Source of the DNA: Actinomadura luzonensis | GTDB lineage: Bacteria > Actinomycetota > Actinomycetes > Streptosporangiales > Streptosporangiaceae | NCBI RefSeq assembly: GCF_022664455.2 | Contig: NZ_JAKRKC020000002.1 | Coordinates: 186,001 to 250,000, forward strand | Direction: 5' to 3' | Length of the DNA stretch: 64,000 bases | Shown: piece by piece, positions 7,256 through 16,737 of the stretch | How positions within the stretch are numbered: position 1 is the first letter of the stretch | How the letters are laid out: every line of letters begins with the position of its first letter | Translations under genes and position numbers: made by a program | The notes under the pieces: model-generated | Databases searched by the model: none | Seen by the model: only the letters and a program-made list of their open reading frames with translations | Told to the model about the DNA's origin: nothing

Positions 7256-9292
7256 GTGACCGACCACAACAGCGACAAACAGCGCCAGCTCGACCAGTAC
7301 CGGGTCGATGACACCAACAGCCGCTACACCACCGATCAAGGCGTGCGCGTCGAGGACACCGACAACTCGCTGTCGATCGGCGAGCGCGGCCCGACGATCC
7401 TGGAGGACTTCCACTTCCGGGAGAAGGTGACGCGTTTCGACCACGAGCGCATCCCGGAGCGGGTGGTGCACGCGCGCGGCTCCGGCGCGCACGGCGTGTT
7501 CCAGGTCTATGAGTCGCTGGCCGAGTTCACCTGCGCCGACTTCCTGTGCGACCCCTCCCAGCAGACGCCGGTGTTCGTGCGGTTCTCCACCGTGGGCGGC
7601 TCGCGTGGCTCGGCCGACACGGTCCGCGACGTACGCGGGTTCGCCACCAAGTTCTATACCCGGCAGGGCAACTACGACCTGGTCGGCAACAACTTCCCGG
7701 TGTTCTTCGTCCAGGACGCGATCAAGTTCGCCGATTTCGTGCACTCGGTCAAGCCCGAGCCGCACAACGAGATCCCGCAGGCGCAGTCCGCACACGACAC
7801 GCTGTGGGACTTCGTGCAGCTGCAGCCGGAGACCATGCACACGATCATGTGGCTGATGTCGGACCGGTCCATCCCGCGCAGCTACCGCATGATGGACGGC
7901 TTCGGCGTGCACACCTACCGCCTGGTCAACGCCGACGGCAAGGGCACGTTCGTCAAGTTCCACTGGCGGCCCGCCCTCGGCGCCCACTCGCTGGTGTGGG
8001 ACGAGGTGCTGCGCGTGCAGGGCAACGACCCCGACTTCAACCGGCGCGACCTGTGGGAGGCGATCGAGGCCGGCTCCTACCCGGAGTGGGAGCTGGGCCT
8101 GCAACTGGTGCCCGAGGAGGACGAGCACAAGTTCGACTTCGACCTGCTCGACCCCACCAAGCTCATCCCGGAGGAGGAAGTGCCGCTGCGGATGGTCGGC
8201 AGGATGACCCTCAACCGCAACCCCGACAACTTCTTCGCCGAGACCGAGCAGGTCGCCTTCTGCACCGCCAACGTGGTGCCCGGCATCGACTTCACCAACG
8301 ACCCGCTGCTGCAGGGCCGCAACTTCTCCTACCTCGACACCCAGCTGCTCAGGTTGGGCGGCCCGAACTTCCAGCAGATCCCGATCAACCGCCCCCTCGC
8401 GCCGGTGCACAACGACAACCGCGACGGCTTCCACCAACACATGATCCACACCAGCCACACCAACTACAGCAAGAACTCCATCAGCGGCGGGTGCCCGGCC
8501 ACCGGCGTCCTGGCCGGCGACATGAACGGCGTGTTCAAGCACTACACCGAACGCATCGACGGCGAGAAGATCCGCAAGCGCAGCCCCAGCTTCGCCGACC
8601 ACTACAGCCAGGCCACCCTGTTCTGGAACAGCATGGCCCCCTGGGAGAAGGACCACATCATCAAGGCCTTCCTGTTCGAGCTCGGCCACGTGCAGCGCCG
8701 CTACATCAAGGAACAGGTCGTCGACCGGCTCGCCAACGTCGATGCCGGGCTGGCCGCGCACGTCGCCGCCGGGATCGGCCTGCCCGCCCCGGCGGCCCGC
8801 GGCAGCAATCACGGCAAGAGCTCACCGGCGCTCAGCCAGGACAACCAGCCGGCCGGCCTGGCCACCCGCAAGATCGCGATCCTGGCGGCCGACTCCACCG
8901 ACGCCGGCGCCCTGTACCCGGTGCTGCAGGAGCTGGAGAGCGGCAAGGCGGTCTGCCACGTGATCGCCCCGCACGAGGGAATGGCCGGCACCCTGGCCGT
9001 CGACAGACAGGTCAGCGCCGCCGCCTCGGTGCTGTACGACGCGGTGCTGTGCACCGGCGGCGAGGAACTGTGCGGCAACGGCTACGCCGTGCAGTTCGTG
9101 CGCGAGGCGTTCAAGCACGGCAAGGCCATCGGCGCGCTGCCGGACGGGGAGGCGCTGCTGCGGGCCGCCGCCCTGCCCGGCCGCCAAGGCGTGATCGACT
9201 CCGCCGCGGGCGACGGCTTCACCGGCCAGTTCATCGCCGCCATCGTCAAGCACCGCCACCACGACCGGGAGGTGACCGCCTTCCCCGCCTGA
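7256..9292 (+). CDS. katE: Large-subunit (clade 2) catalase with DJ-1/PfpI-like C-terminal domain
   Basis: A 678-residue haem catalase that dismutates hydrogen peroxide. [12 protein letters not shown] contains the distal histidine, [16 protein letters not shown] and [10 protein letters not shown] are core motifs, and [14 protein letters not shown] holds the proximal haem tyrosine. The part after residue 530, starting [17 protein letters not shown], is the flavodoxin-like domain found in HPII/KatE-type enzymes. The GTG start at 7256 follows GGGGGA. It is divergent from the hydrolase at 6962. Nothing in the sequence shows a specific regulator. Large catalases of this clade are typically stationary-phase or stress proteins. 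Confidence 0.95.
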   Translation: MTDHNSDKQRQLDQYRVDDTNSRYTTDQGVRVEDTDNSLSIGERGPTILEDFHFREKVTRFDHERIPERVVHARGSGAHGVFQVYESLAEFTCADFLCDPSQQTPVFVRFSTVGGSRGSADTVRDVRGFATKFYTRQGNYDLVGNNFPVFFVQDAIKFADFVHSVKPEPHNEIPQAQSAHDTLWDFVQLQPETMHTIMWLMSDRSIPRSYRMMDGFGVHTYRLVNADGKGTFVKFHWRPALGAHSLVWDEVLRVQGNDPDFNRRDLWEAIEAGSYPEWELGLQLVPEEDEHKFDFDLLDPTKLIPEEEVPLRMVGRMTLNRNPDNFFAETEQVAFCTANVVPGIDFTNDPLLQGRNFSYLDTQLLRLGGPNFQQIPINRPLAPVHNDNRDGFHQHMIHTSHTNYSKNSISGGCPATGVLAGDMNGVFKHYTERIDGEKIRKRSPSFADHYSQATLFWNSMAPWEKDHIIKAFLFELGHVQRRYIKEQVVDRLANVDAGLAAHVAAGIGLPAPAARGSNHGKSSPALSQDNQPAGLATRKIAILAADSTDAGALYPVLQELESGKAVCHVIAPHEGMAGTLAVDRQVSAAASVLYDAVLCTGGEELCGNGYAVQFVREAFKHGKAIGALPDGEALLRAAALPGRQGVIDSAAGDGFTGQFIAAIVKHRHHDREVTAFPA

Positions 9293-9319
9293 GACGCGCG
9301 CCTCCGAGCCACCCCCAGG

Positions 9320-9865
9320 TCAGACGGACGTGATCTCCAGGGTGACCAGGCCGTAGTGGCTGGAGACGGTGCCCTGGCCGAGGGTGCACAGCGTGAGGTC
9401 GGTGGCGGCGCCGACCTGCTGCTGGACCACGGTGTCACCGGCGAACAGCCCGGAGGTGACGGTGCCGGTGACGGTGACGGTGAGCACGCCGCCCGAGAGG
9501 TTGGCGACCAGGTTGCCGGAGATGGTCGAGGTCTGTCCGGTGTTCCAGGTGATGGTGAACCCGAAGGGCCTGGCGGCCAGCAGTTCCAGGCAGGACAGGC
9601 CGGAGGAGGTGACGACGGTGAAGCGGCTGCCGGAGGTGAGGCCGGGGACGCTGGCCGACACGCACGGTCCGTACTGCTGGTTCGTGGTCGAGGTGACGGT
9701 CTGCGGGGATGCCGTCAGGGGTGGGTCGTAGGTGACGGCGACGCTGCTGGGCGGGGTGCAGGTGACGTCCAATGTGCCGGCCGAGGCCGGGGTGGCGCTT
9801 CCCAGCAGGGCGAGGATCAGGATGATTGCTCCGGCGGCGGCGGTGCGGATGCGATGCCTTGACAT
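9320..9865 (-). CDS. Secreted four-cysteine protein, family copy 1
   Basis: A 181-residue exported protein of unknown function. The signal peptide ends near TPASAGTLDV. The mature part has four cysteines in fixed places: VTCTPP, YGPCVSAS, LSCLELL and LTLCTLG. It is rich in Thr, Ser and Val and probably all beta. WNTGQTSTISG, GLFAGDTVV and the C-terminal LVTLEITSV recur in the neighbouring copies. AAGGAG precedes the ATG. Paralogues lie at 10049-10591, 10655-11206, 17708-18235 and 18267-18794, and a truncated one is fused to an MFS half at 15657. Confidence 0.8.
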   Translation of the reverse strand: MSRHRIRTAAAGAIILILALLGSATPASAGTLDVTCTPPSSVAVTYDPPLTASPQTVTSTTNQQYGPCVSASVPGLTSGSRFTVVTSSGLSCLELLAARPFGFTITWNTGQTSTISGNLVANLSGGVLTVTVTGTVTSGLFAGDTVVQQQVGAATDLTLCTLGQGTVSSHYGLVTLEITSV

Positions 9866-10048
9866 GAGGACTCCTTGAGGCCAGTACGGGGGATCTTCCG
9901 CCGTTGGTTGTGACGGAGGGGTCCCTCCCGTGCGACGAGGGTTGATGGGTGAGGAGGGTGCCGGACGGACTCGGCCAGGTCGCTCTGAGCCGGCTGCGGC
10001 AGAGTCGTCCCTTGCGGACTGGTGCGCGGGCGGGGTTGCCTGGGTGGG

Positions 10049-10591
10049 TCACGCGGAGGTGATCTCCAGGGTGACCGTCGAGTAGACGCTGCTGACGGTG
10101 CCCAGTCCTGCGGTGCACAGGGTGATGTCGGTGGCCGGAGCGGTGGCGTTCTGGACTACCGTGTCGCCGACGAACAGCCCAGAGGTGACCGTGCCGGTGA
10201 AGGTGCTGTTGATCACCGCTCCGGCGATGCTGCTGGTGCGGTTGCCGGACATGGTGGAGGTCTGGCCGGTGTTCCAGGTGATGGTGAGGGACTGAGCGCG
10301 GGAGCCGAGCAGGTCCAGGCAGGAGTATGAGGGGGATGTGCCGGAGGCGGTGTAGGACCCGGAGGTCAAAGCCGGAGTGCTGAGCGAGACGCACGGCCCG
10401 AGTTGAACGGAGGCGATGAAGCTGATCGGTTGTGCGGCCAGGGTCAACGGCGGGGAGTAGCTGGTGGTGTTACTGCTGGGTGGCGTGCAGGCGACGTCCA
10501 GCACCCCTGCGGAGGCGGGGGTGGAAGCCAGCAGGACGGCGCCCAGGACGGCGGCCAGCGGAAGGGCAAGCGCGCGCGAGAGCCAGGACAT
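10049..10591 (-). CDS. Secreted four-cysteine protein, family copy 2
   Basis: A 180-residue exported protein, the closest relative of the copy at 9320. The signal peptide ends near STPASAG. The four cysteines fall in VACTPPSS, LGPCVSLS, YSCLDLL and ITLCTAG. The shared core WNTGQTSTMSGN and TGTVTSGLFVGDTVVQN is nearly the same as in copy 1, so these two are a recent tandem duplication. GGAGA lies upstream of the ATG. The 183-nt gap to copy 1 could be a separate promoter region; I saw no terminator there. Function unknown. Confidence 0.8.
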   Translation of the reverse strand: MSWLSRALALPLAAVLGAVLLASTPASAGVLDVACTPPSSNTTSYSPPLTLAAQPISFIASVQLGPCVSLSTPALTSGSYTASGTSPSYSCLDLLGSRAQSLTITWNTGQTSTMSGNRTSSIAGAVINSTFTGTVTSGLFVGDTVVQNATAPATDITLCTAGLGTVSSVYSTVTLEITSA

Positions 10592-10654
10592 GTATGGTCT
10601 CCGTTCGGTAGTGTCCGTCGCGTTCCGCCTGCCATGAGCTCTCGTTGCCGGGGT

Positions 10655-11206
10655 TCAGAGCGGCAGGACGGTGAGGTTGGCCGGGCCTGCGACGTTCTGG
10701 AGTCCGTTCGCGGTGGCGCAGGCGGCCAGGTCGGTGTTGAGCAGGGCGATCTCGTACACGAGTTTGCGGCCGGTGAACGGGCCCGAGGTGATGTCGGCCT
10801 CGACGATGACCACGTTCTGGCCGGTGGGCCGCTCGGTCAGGGAGATGCCGCCGCTGAAGTGCGAGGTGCCGGTGTTGTTGCCGCTGGTGCTCTTCCAGGC
10901 GACGGTGCCGGTCACGCCGGACACGGGGAGGCTGACCAGGCAGCTCAGGGTGCCGCTGCCGCCGGCTTGGTAGCTGGCGAAGGCGTGGTCGGGGTCGAGG
11001 GTGGCGGTCAGGCAGGGGCCGAAGTCGCCTTCGGCGTGGAAGGTGATGTTCTGGGGCAGCAGTGTCATGCCGGGGTTGAAGTTCTGCTGGGCGTAGCCGG
11101 GGCAGTCGGCCAGGGGCGAGTCGGCGTGGGCTGATCCGCCGCTCAGGGCGGTGAGACCGGCCAGGGCCATCAGGCCGGCCATCAGCAGCCGGGTGAGAAC
11201 GTGCAT
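10655..11206 (-). CDS. Secreted four-cysteine protein, family copy 3 (diverged)
   Basis: A 183-residue exported protein. The signal peptide ends near GGSAHADS. Four cysteines are in ADCPGYA, FGPCLTA, LSCLVSL and AACATANG, matching the spacing in the other copies. The phrase QNITFHAEGDFGPCLTA mirrors the FTAQGSLAPCVSS of the copy at 17708, while the WNTGQ core has become WKSTSGNNTG. This is the oldest of the three tandem genes by eye. GGGAGGGG precedes the ATG. Function unknown; export and disulfides suggest a cell-surface or extracellular role. Confidence 0.75.
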   Translation of the reverse strand: MHVLTRLLMAGLMALAGLTALSGGSAHADSPLADCPGYAQQNFNPGMTLLPQNITFHAEGDFGPCLTATLDPDHAFASYQAGGSGTLSCLVSLPVSGVTGTVAWKSTSGNNTGTSHFSGGISLTERPTGQNVVIVEADITSGPFTGRKLVYEIALLNTDLAACATANGLQNVAGPANLTVLPL

Positions 11207-11335
11207 GGATGCCCCTCCCTTGACGCACTGTTACTCGGTGCGCCTTTGAAGTTACTTAGAGTCCTTTACTATGCGCCGGTCAGACCGATTCCGACCCGTC
11301 CGGCTGGACATAGTTTTGTCACTCTAAGCAGTTGA

Positions 11336-11596
11336 TTCATCGCAAAGAGTGCAAACAGGGCGAGCCGGCCACCTGGCCCTTCCGCTTCTGGCGCAGCCGA
11401 GGGGGTCGAGGCCGGGGTGACGTCCGGCCGGGTGCCGGCCGGGCAGCTCCGCACGGTGAGCTGGACGGTGACCGTCCCGCCGACGACGCCGTCCGGGGCC
11501 GACCTCACTGCCACCCCCGTCGTGTCCGCCGACGTGCCGCTGGCGGGTCTGCCGAACCTGTACTCCGTCCCGCCGCTGACCGTCGAGGTGAACTGA
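11336..11596 (+). pseudogene. 3' fragment of an NEW3 (alpha-galactosidase-associated) domain protein
   Basis: A frame without start codon ends in TGA at 11596. Its last 65 residues read like the C-terminal strands of an NEW3 domain: TSGRVPAGQLRTVSWTVTVP, GADLTATPVVSAD and NLYSVPPLTVEVN. NEW3 domains normally sit near the end of large glycoside hydrolases or similar secreted proteins. Nothing upstream supplies the rest of such a gene, so this is a relic. It abuts the EamA gene, 4 nt away on the other strand. Confidence 0.55.
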
Positions 11597-11600
11597 CGGA

Positions 11601-12443
11601 TCACCTGCTCCCGGCCAGGGACATCGCGCACAGCGCGGCGAGGGCCGCGGCCAGCCCGGCGAGCTGGCCGCGGCTGAACCGTTCCCGCAGCACCAGCCGG
11701 GCCAGCAGCACGGTGGCGGCCGGGTAGAGGGAGGCGAGCACCGCCACGATGCTGAGCAGGCCGCCCCTGGCCGCCAGCAGGTAGCACACGTGCGCCATCG
11801 CCTCCAGCGCGCCGGCGGTGAGCGGCAACCGCACCCCACCGCCCGCGACGCGGGCCGGCCGCAGCACCGACAGCGCAGCCGTCATGATCACCGCGGAGGT
11901 GAGGTAGCACACCAGCAGCGGCACGAACCCGGACCGCGGGTGAGCCAGCGGCAGCACCACGAAGAACAGGCCGAACGCGGTGCCCGCCGCGACCGCCATG
12001 GCGAGGGCCCGTCCCGTACCGGCCGTCGCCGCGCCGGCTCCGCCCGGCCTGGACACCAGGACGATGGCCACCAGCGCGAGCAGCGCGCCGGCCAGTGCGA
12101 GAGTGCCCGGGCGCTCGCCGCGCAGCAGCCCGGCTGCCAGCGGCACCCCGGCCACGAACAAGGCGCTGACCGGGGCGGCGACCTTCATGGGGCCGCGGGC
12201 CAGCCCGGCCCACAGCAGCAGCCCGCCCGCAGTCGCCAGCGCTCCCGCCGCCGCTCCGGCCACCACGTCCCCCGTCTCCGGGCTGCCGGGCGACACCAGG
12301 ACGAGCGCACCCAGCAGGGCGGCGGCGGCGAGCTGAGCGAGCAGCAGGACCCGCACCGGGTGCGAGCCGCGGCTTGCCAGTCCGCCCGCGAAATCGCACA
12401 GCCCGTAGGCGATCGCGGCTGCCAGGGCGAGTAACGCGCTCAC
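11601..12443 (-). CDS. EamA/DMT family transporter
   Basis: A 280-residue membrane protein with ten hydrophobic segments in two repeats of five, the EamA (drug/metabolite exporter) plan. The N-terminus VSALLALAAAIAYGLCDFAG is the typical first helix, and the second repeat begins near LAMAVAAGTAFGLFFVVL. It starts with GTG eight bases past the TGA of the M24 peptidase, so it is the third gene of the decarboxylase-peptidase-exporter operon. It may export the amine or metabolite made by that operon. A decayed copy of part of this gene lies at 15192-15345. Confidence 0.85.
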   Translation of the reverse strand: MSALLALAAAIAYGLCDFAGGLASRGSHPVRVLLLAQLAAAALLGALVLVSPGSPETGDVVAGAAAGALATAGGLLLWAGLARGPMKVAAPVSALFVAGVPLAAGLLRGERPGTLALAGALLALVAIVLVSRPGGAGAATAGTGRALAMAVAAGTAFGLFFVVLPLAHPRSGFVPLLVCYLTSAVIMTAALSVLRPARVAGGGVRLPLTAGALEAMAHVCYLLAARGGLLSIVAVLASLYPAATVLLARLVLRERFSRGQLAGLAAALAALCAMSLAGSR

Positions 12444-12451
12444 CGCGGCTG

Positions 12452-13609
12452 TCAGCTCAGAGCGGGCGCGGTGGCGCTGAGCGGCCGCAGCCCGCTGGGT
12501 TCGACGAGGAAGTTGTCCTCCACCTTCAGCACCAAGGGCAGGCCGTTCACCTCCACCGTGGTCTCCGGCTCGATGGCCAGCACCTGACCGGCGCGGATCA
12601 CGGCGTCCTCGTCCATCCGGTCGCGCCGGTAGATGGTGGGCAGCTCGCAGATGCGCAACCCCACGCCGTGGCCGGTGGCGTAGGGGGTGTGTGGCAGGCG
12701 ATGACCGTGCAGGCACGCGTTGATCGCCTCGTGCACGGCAGAGGCCCGCACGCCCGGCCGGGCGCTGTCCTGCCCGGCCAGGTGGGCTTCGAGCAGGCAG
12801 GCGTACGCGTGGCGCACCGCGTCCGGCACATCGCCGACGAAGCCGGTCCTGCACAGGTCGGAGGCGTAGCCGCCGCGTCCGTAACAGCCGATGTCGAGGA
12901 AGAACGGCTCCCCTTCCCGAAGCCGAGCTCCGTCGGCGAACCAGCCGCCGCTGCTCTTGCGCACGTTGCAGACCCCGTGGGTGAGGAACTCCACCCCGGC
13001 GGCATGCTGATCATGGGCCGCGACGGCGAGCAGGTCGTGATCGCTCATCCCGGCCCCGGCCGTCTCGACCGCCCGTCGCAGCGCGGCTTCGTTGGCCCGG
13101 CAGGTGGCGGCCAGCAGTTCGACCTCGATCTCGTCCTTGATCTCCCGCATCTGGAACAGTTCCCGGCCCACCGGCCGCAGCAGCAGCCCGCGCTCCGCCA
13201 GCCCGTCGCGCAGCACCACGTCCAGGCCCTCGTAGCCGACGCGCCGCGCGCCCCGCCGCGCCAGCACGCCACCGACGGCCGTCAGCCATTGCCGGGGGTG
13301 GCAGGCCGCCGGCGCCCAGGACGGCAGCGGGTGCACCGCACGCACGTGCGGCAGCCCCTCGTCGGGACGCGGCAGTTCGTCCTCCACGTACGGGACGAAC
13401 ACCTCCGCCTCGCCGTCCGCATCCACGATCGCGGCATACCAGTCGAACGCCTCGCTGACCAGCTGGGTGCGGTAGTCGGTGGCGTACCTGATGTGGTCGG
13501 CCCCGGACAGCAGCACGTGATCCAGATCGAGCTCGCGCAAGAGCGTGGCGAGCCGGTCGCCGCGACGAGCCCGCAGCGCGACGAGATCGGCGTGCGGCCG
13601 GTCAGGCAT
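12452..13609 (-). CDS. M24 family metallopeptidase (Xaa-Pro aminopeptidase/creatinase type)
   Basis: A 385-residue pita-bread-fold protein. The N-terminal creatinase-like domain runs to about residue 150 and the M24 domain follows. Metal ligands can be placed in FFLDIGCYG and GGYASDLCRTG (two Asp), YATGHGVGLRICELP (His and Glu) and LKVEDNFLVE (the last Glu). It may cleave Xaa-Pro peptides or hydrolyse a small amide. Its ATG overlaps the end of the decarboxylase gene by 8 nt, so the two are co-translated. The pairing with a decarboxylase and exporter suggests a small-molecule pathway rather than general peptide turnover. Confidence 0.88.
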   Translation of the reverse strand: MPDRPHADLVALRARRGDRLATLLRELDLDHVLLSGADHIRYATDYRTQLVSEAFDWYAAIVDADGEAEVFVPYVEDELPRPDEGLPHVRAVHPLPSWAPAACHPRQWLTAVGGVLARRGARRVGYEGLDVVLRDGLAERGLLLRPVGRELFQMREIKDEIEVELLAATCRANEAALRRAVETAGAGMSDHDLLAVAAHDQHAAGVEFLTHGVCNVRKSSGGWFADGARLREGEPFFLDIGCYGRGGYASDLCRTGFVGDVPDAVRHAYACLLEAHLAGQDSARPGVRASAVHEAINACLHGHRLPHTPYATGHGVGLRICELPTIYRRDRMDEDAVIRAGQVLAIEPETTVEVNGLPLVLKVEDNFLVEPSGLRPLSATAPALS

Positions 13610-15089
13610 CGCGCTCCTCCTCCCGCCCTGCGGCGAGGACGGCGTCGAGGAGCTCGTCCACGTCGCTCTCCGTCGCCAGCGGATTGATCATCGTGAGCTT
13701 CAGGTAGACCGCCTCGCCCTCCTCCGATCGGCGGACGGTGCGGCCCAGCACCGCACGGCCCCGCGCCAGCAGCCTCCTGCGCAGAGCCGCGTTGACGTCA
13801 TCACGGCGAGCGGGGTGGCGCGGCAGATACCGGAACACCACCCGGGTGAGCGTGACCGGGGCCGCGAGCTGCAGCCGGTCGTCGGCCTCGATTCGCTCGG
13901 CCGCGTAGCAGGCCAGCTCGTGGCAACGGTCCACGAGGTCGCTCAGGCCGTCCCGGCCCAGCGCCCGGAACGCGGCGGCGATCTTCAGCACGTCGGCCCT
14001 GCGCGTCGTCTCCAGCGTGCGGCCGAGCCGGTGGGGCAATCCGGCCTCGGCGTCGTCGGCCGGGTTGAGATAGGGCGCCTCCCGGTGCAGCGGCGCGAAG
14101 TCGGCCTGCCTGCGCAGCATCAAGACGCTCGCCGAGGCCGGCTGCCAGGCCATCTTGTGCAGGTCGACGGTGACCGAGTCGGCCAGCTCGATGCCGGCGA
14201 ACAACGGACGCAGCCGCCGCGACATCAGCATGCCCCCTCCGTAGGCCGCGTCCACGTGAAACCACATGCCGCGGGCGGCAGCCAGCCGGGCCAGCCGCGG
14301 CAGCTCGTCGATCGCGCCCACGTCGGTGGTGCCGGCGTTGGCAATCAGCAGGAACGCCGCATCGCCGGTCAGTCCGGCCAGCTTGCGCTCCACCGCCTCG
14401 GCGCGCATCACCCCGCGGGCGTCAGCGGGTACCACGATCGTGCTCCGGTCGCCCAGGCCCGCGGCCGCCACCGCCCGGCGTACGCTGACGTGCGACTCGC
14501 CAGAGCACACGACGCGCAATCTTCCCGGCACGCCGGCGAGCCCGCCGTCCACGATGTCGGCCCCGGCCAGCCGCGCTCCCGCCACGTCGCGGGCGACGAT
14601 CACGGCCAGCAGGTTGGCGAGCGAACCGCCGGGAGTGGTCACCCCCGCCGCGCCCTCGGGCAGGCCGAGCAGGTCGCGGATCTCGGCCATGACCGCCTCT
14701 TCCAGCTCCATCGCGAACGGGCCGCTGTCCCACACGTCCACCGACTGGTTCAGGGCGCTGACCACCAGGTCGGCGGCGGCGGCCACGGTCAGGGCGGGAC
14801 ACTGCAGGAAGGCCGCGGTGGACGGATGCGTCAGATCCACGCTGCCCGCAGCGAACGCGCGGGCCAGCGGCTCCAGAGCGGCCGCATCACCCATGCCGCG
14901 GTCCGGCAGGATCGACTCGCTGAACGGTCGGCTCCGCCGCCGCACCTCGCGAGGGCCTCCCGCCGGCAGCGGACCGTCATGGTCGGCCAGCCCCGCCCGC
15001 ACGGTCGCGAGCACCAGATCGACGAGGCTGTCCAGGGCGCGAAGCCCATCCGCGCTGCCGGCGAACCACGCCGGGGCAGGACGATCCAT
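13602..15089 (-). CDS. PLP-dependent group II decarboxylase (diaminobutyrate/aromatic amino acid type)
   Basis: A 495-residue pyridoxal phosphate enzyme. TPGGSLANLLAVIVARD is the cofactor phosphate-binding region, CSGESHVSVRRA contains the His that stacks on PLP, WFHVDAAYGGG contains the Asp that pairs with the pyridine nitrogen, and SVTVDLHKMAWQP carries the Schiff-base lysine. This is the group II decarboxylase pattern (L-2,4-diaminobutyrate, tyrosine, glutamate or aromatic amino acid decarboxylases). The substrate is not clear. It is the first gene of an operon with an M24 peptidase and an EamA exporter. It should act in the cytoplasm and yield an amine. Confidence 0.88.
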   Translation of the reverse strand: MDRPAPAWFAGSADGLRALDSLVDLVLATVRAGLADHDGPLPAGGPREVRRRSRPFSESILPDRGMGDAAALEPLARAFAAGSVDLTHPSTAAFLQCPALTVAAAADLVVSALNQSVDVWDSGPFAMELEEAVMAEIRDLLGLPEGAAGVTTPGGSLANLLAVIVARDVAGARLAGADIVDGGLAGVPGRLRVVCSGESHVSVRRAVAAAGLGDRSTIVVPADARGVMRAEAVERKLAGLTGDAAFLLIANAGTTDVGAIDELPRLARLAAARGMWFHVDAAYGGGMLMSRRLRPLFAGIELADSVTVDLHKMAWQPASASVLMLRRQADFAPLHREAPYLNPADDAEAGLPHRLGRTLETTRRADVLKIAAAFRALGRDGLSDLVDRCHELACYAAERIEADDRLQLAAPVTLTRVVFRYLPRHPARRDDVNAALRRRLLARGRAVLGRTVRRSEEGEAVYLKLTMINPLATESDVDELLDAVLAAGREEERDA

Positions 15090-15191
15090 GAGACCTCCAG
15101 CAGGCCCGGATCCCGTGACACCCCGCAGCGCATCCTCAACGCCTCACCACCGGCACCCTCTCCTCTGCCCCCGTTGCGGCCGGTAAACCGG

Positions 15192-15345
15192 CGACGCGCA
15201 ACGAGAGCACGTCCATCCCTTCGCCGGTCCGCACCCGCTGGACAGCAGCAGCCCGCCCGCCGCCGCCCAGGCCACCGCGTCCCCCTCTCCGGCCGGCCGG
15301 GCAACACCAGGACAAGGACGCCCAGCAGGGGGCCAGGGGCTGAAC
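15192..15345 (-). pseudogene. Decayed fragment copied from the EamA transporter gene
   Basis: On the minus strand, LLGVLVLVLPGRPERG and, in a shifted frame, GDAVAWAAAGGLLLSSG mirror LLGALVLVSPGSPETG and GDVVAGAAAGALATAGGLLL of the EamA protein at 11601-12443. At the DNA level, blocks such as GACAGCAGCAGCCCGCCCGC and ACACCAGGAC are shared with 12210-12320. There is a frameshift and a short deletion. The copy sits upstream of the decarboxylase start and is evidence of duplication and decay in this stretch. The remaining DNA from 15090 to 15656 shows no other gene. Confidence 0.6.
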
Positions 15346-15656
15346 GGCGTAGCGCCCGAAGGCAAGACGTGACGTCGGGTACGGCGCGCGCCAACTCATC
15401 TCCGTGAAGCGGAAAATCCGAGATGCACTCACTTCAAGGAGTTGGACGGATACAAAAGCGAGAGAACGCGCCAGGGTGAGCACGGCTGTGCTGCCCAGGA
15501 CTACAGCGGCGAGATGAGCACGATGAGATTCGGCGAGCCGGCCATCGGCAGCCGTTCGCCCCGTTCGTCCGAAGCCTGACCTCCGAGGCTCACCGTCCCC
15601 ATCCCCACGAGGCCGTCCCTCCTGGCTCAAAAGCGATCCGAGGATGATCCCCAACC

Positions 15657-16520
15657 ATGCGCAGAAAGGAACTCCCGCCATCTGCCCGCAGAGTCCTCGC
15701 CGCACTCGCCGCACTGTTCGCCCTGGTCTGCGCGAGTCTGATCACCGCCCCGGCTGCCTCCGCAGCCGCCCTGGCCGACATCAGCTGCCCGGTCGGCTCC
15801 CACCACGACAGCTACGACCCGCCGCTGACCAACCCCCCCGAAACCGCGGTGCTGGCGGGGCTGGCGCTGGCCGTGACCGGGGTGCTCGCCGCCGTCCTGC
15901 CCCGGCAGGAGGCGCCGGTCACGAGCGTGCGGGACGAGGTCGCCACCGTGCTGGGGCGGCGGGTTCTGGTGGTCATCGCGACGACGGCCGTCGGGCTGGC
16001 GGCGACCTCGACCGTCTTCACCTACCTGGCGCCGACGCTGACCAGGATCACCGGCTTCGGAGCCACGGCGGTGTCGACACTGCTGCTCGTGTACGGTGCG
16101 GGCAGCCTGGCCGGAGGGCTGGTCGCGGGGCGGCTGGCGGATCGGTCGCTGGGTGCTACCGTGCGGGGCACGTTCGCCGGGCTGGCCGTGGTGCTGGCCG
16201 TCTTTTCGTTCGCGGTGCCGTGGGCCGGGCCCGCCGTGGCGGCGGTGCTGGTGCTGGGAGTGCTGACCTCGGCCGCCACCCCCGTGCTGCAGAGCCTGGT
16301 ACTGCGGCACGCCGGGCGGGCGCCCACCCTGGCGGTGTCGGTGAACGTGTGCGCGTTCAACATCGGGATCGCGGCCGGATCGGCGCTGGGAGGCGGCCTG
16401 GTGGCGGCGGACGGGCTGCGATGGCTCGGCCTGGCCGGCGCGGTCCTGAGCCTGGCTGCCCTGGCGATCGGCTACGCCGCGGTTCCCAGGCGGGAAGCGC
16501 TGGTGAGCTCGCCGGCTTGA
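15657..16520 (+). CDS. Chimera: signal peptide and head of the secreted four-Cys family fused to the C-terminal half of an MFS transporter
   Basis: A 287-residue open frame. Residues 1-60 are a signal peptide (TAPAASAAALADISC) followed by GSHHDSYDPPLTNPP, which matches the mature N-terminus of the secreted family (for example TYDPGLT at 17708). From ETAVLAGLALAVTG on, the protein is the C-terminal half of a DHA1-type MFS exporter: the central loop VTSVRDEVATVLGRR and six hydrophobic helices ending near YAAVPRREAL. The frame is intact across the joint at about 15837. Neither partner is complete, so function is doubtful; a deletion that fused two genes is the likeliest origin. Confidence 0.75.
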   Translation: MRRKELPPSARRVLAALAALFALVCASLITAPAASAAALADISCPVGSHHDSYDPPLTNPPETAVLAGLALAVTGVLAAVLPRQEAPVTSVRDEVATVLGRRVLVVIATTAVGLAATSTVFTYLAPTLTRITGFGATAVSTLLLVYGAGSLAGGLVAGRLADRSLGATVRGTFAGLAVVLAVFSFAVPWAGPAVAAVLVLGVLTSAATPVLQSLVLRHAGRAPTLAVSVNVCAFNIGIAAGSALGGGLVAADGLRWLGLAGAVLSLAALAIGYAAVPRREALVSSPA

Positions 16521-16737
16521 AGCGTCCCGTCGGGGCCCGTGCAGGAGTCCAGGACGGGACGAGCGACGCCCCCGAGACGATACGAGACGTCAGCCGACCT
16601 GCGTCGGTCGTGCTCAGGGACGCACGGCCGCACGAAGCCCTCGATCACCTCCGCCTCGAGCGGCGACATGAAAGGGCCCGTCCGGGTTCTCGGTGACCTC
16701 CAGCAGCACCGTCTGTACAGGCACCCGGCGGGGGCGC

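Noticed and set aside
11255-11328. Inverted 8-mers CTTAGAGT (11255-11262) and ACTCTAAG (11321-11328) as ends of a tiny mobile element.
   Set aside because: They are too short, enclose only 58 bp without content, and no target duplication was seen.
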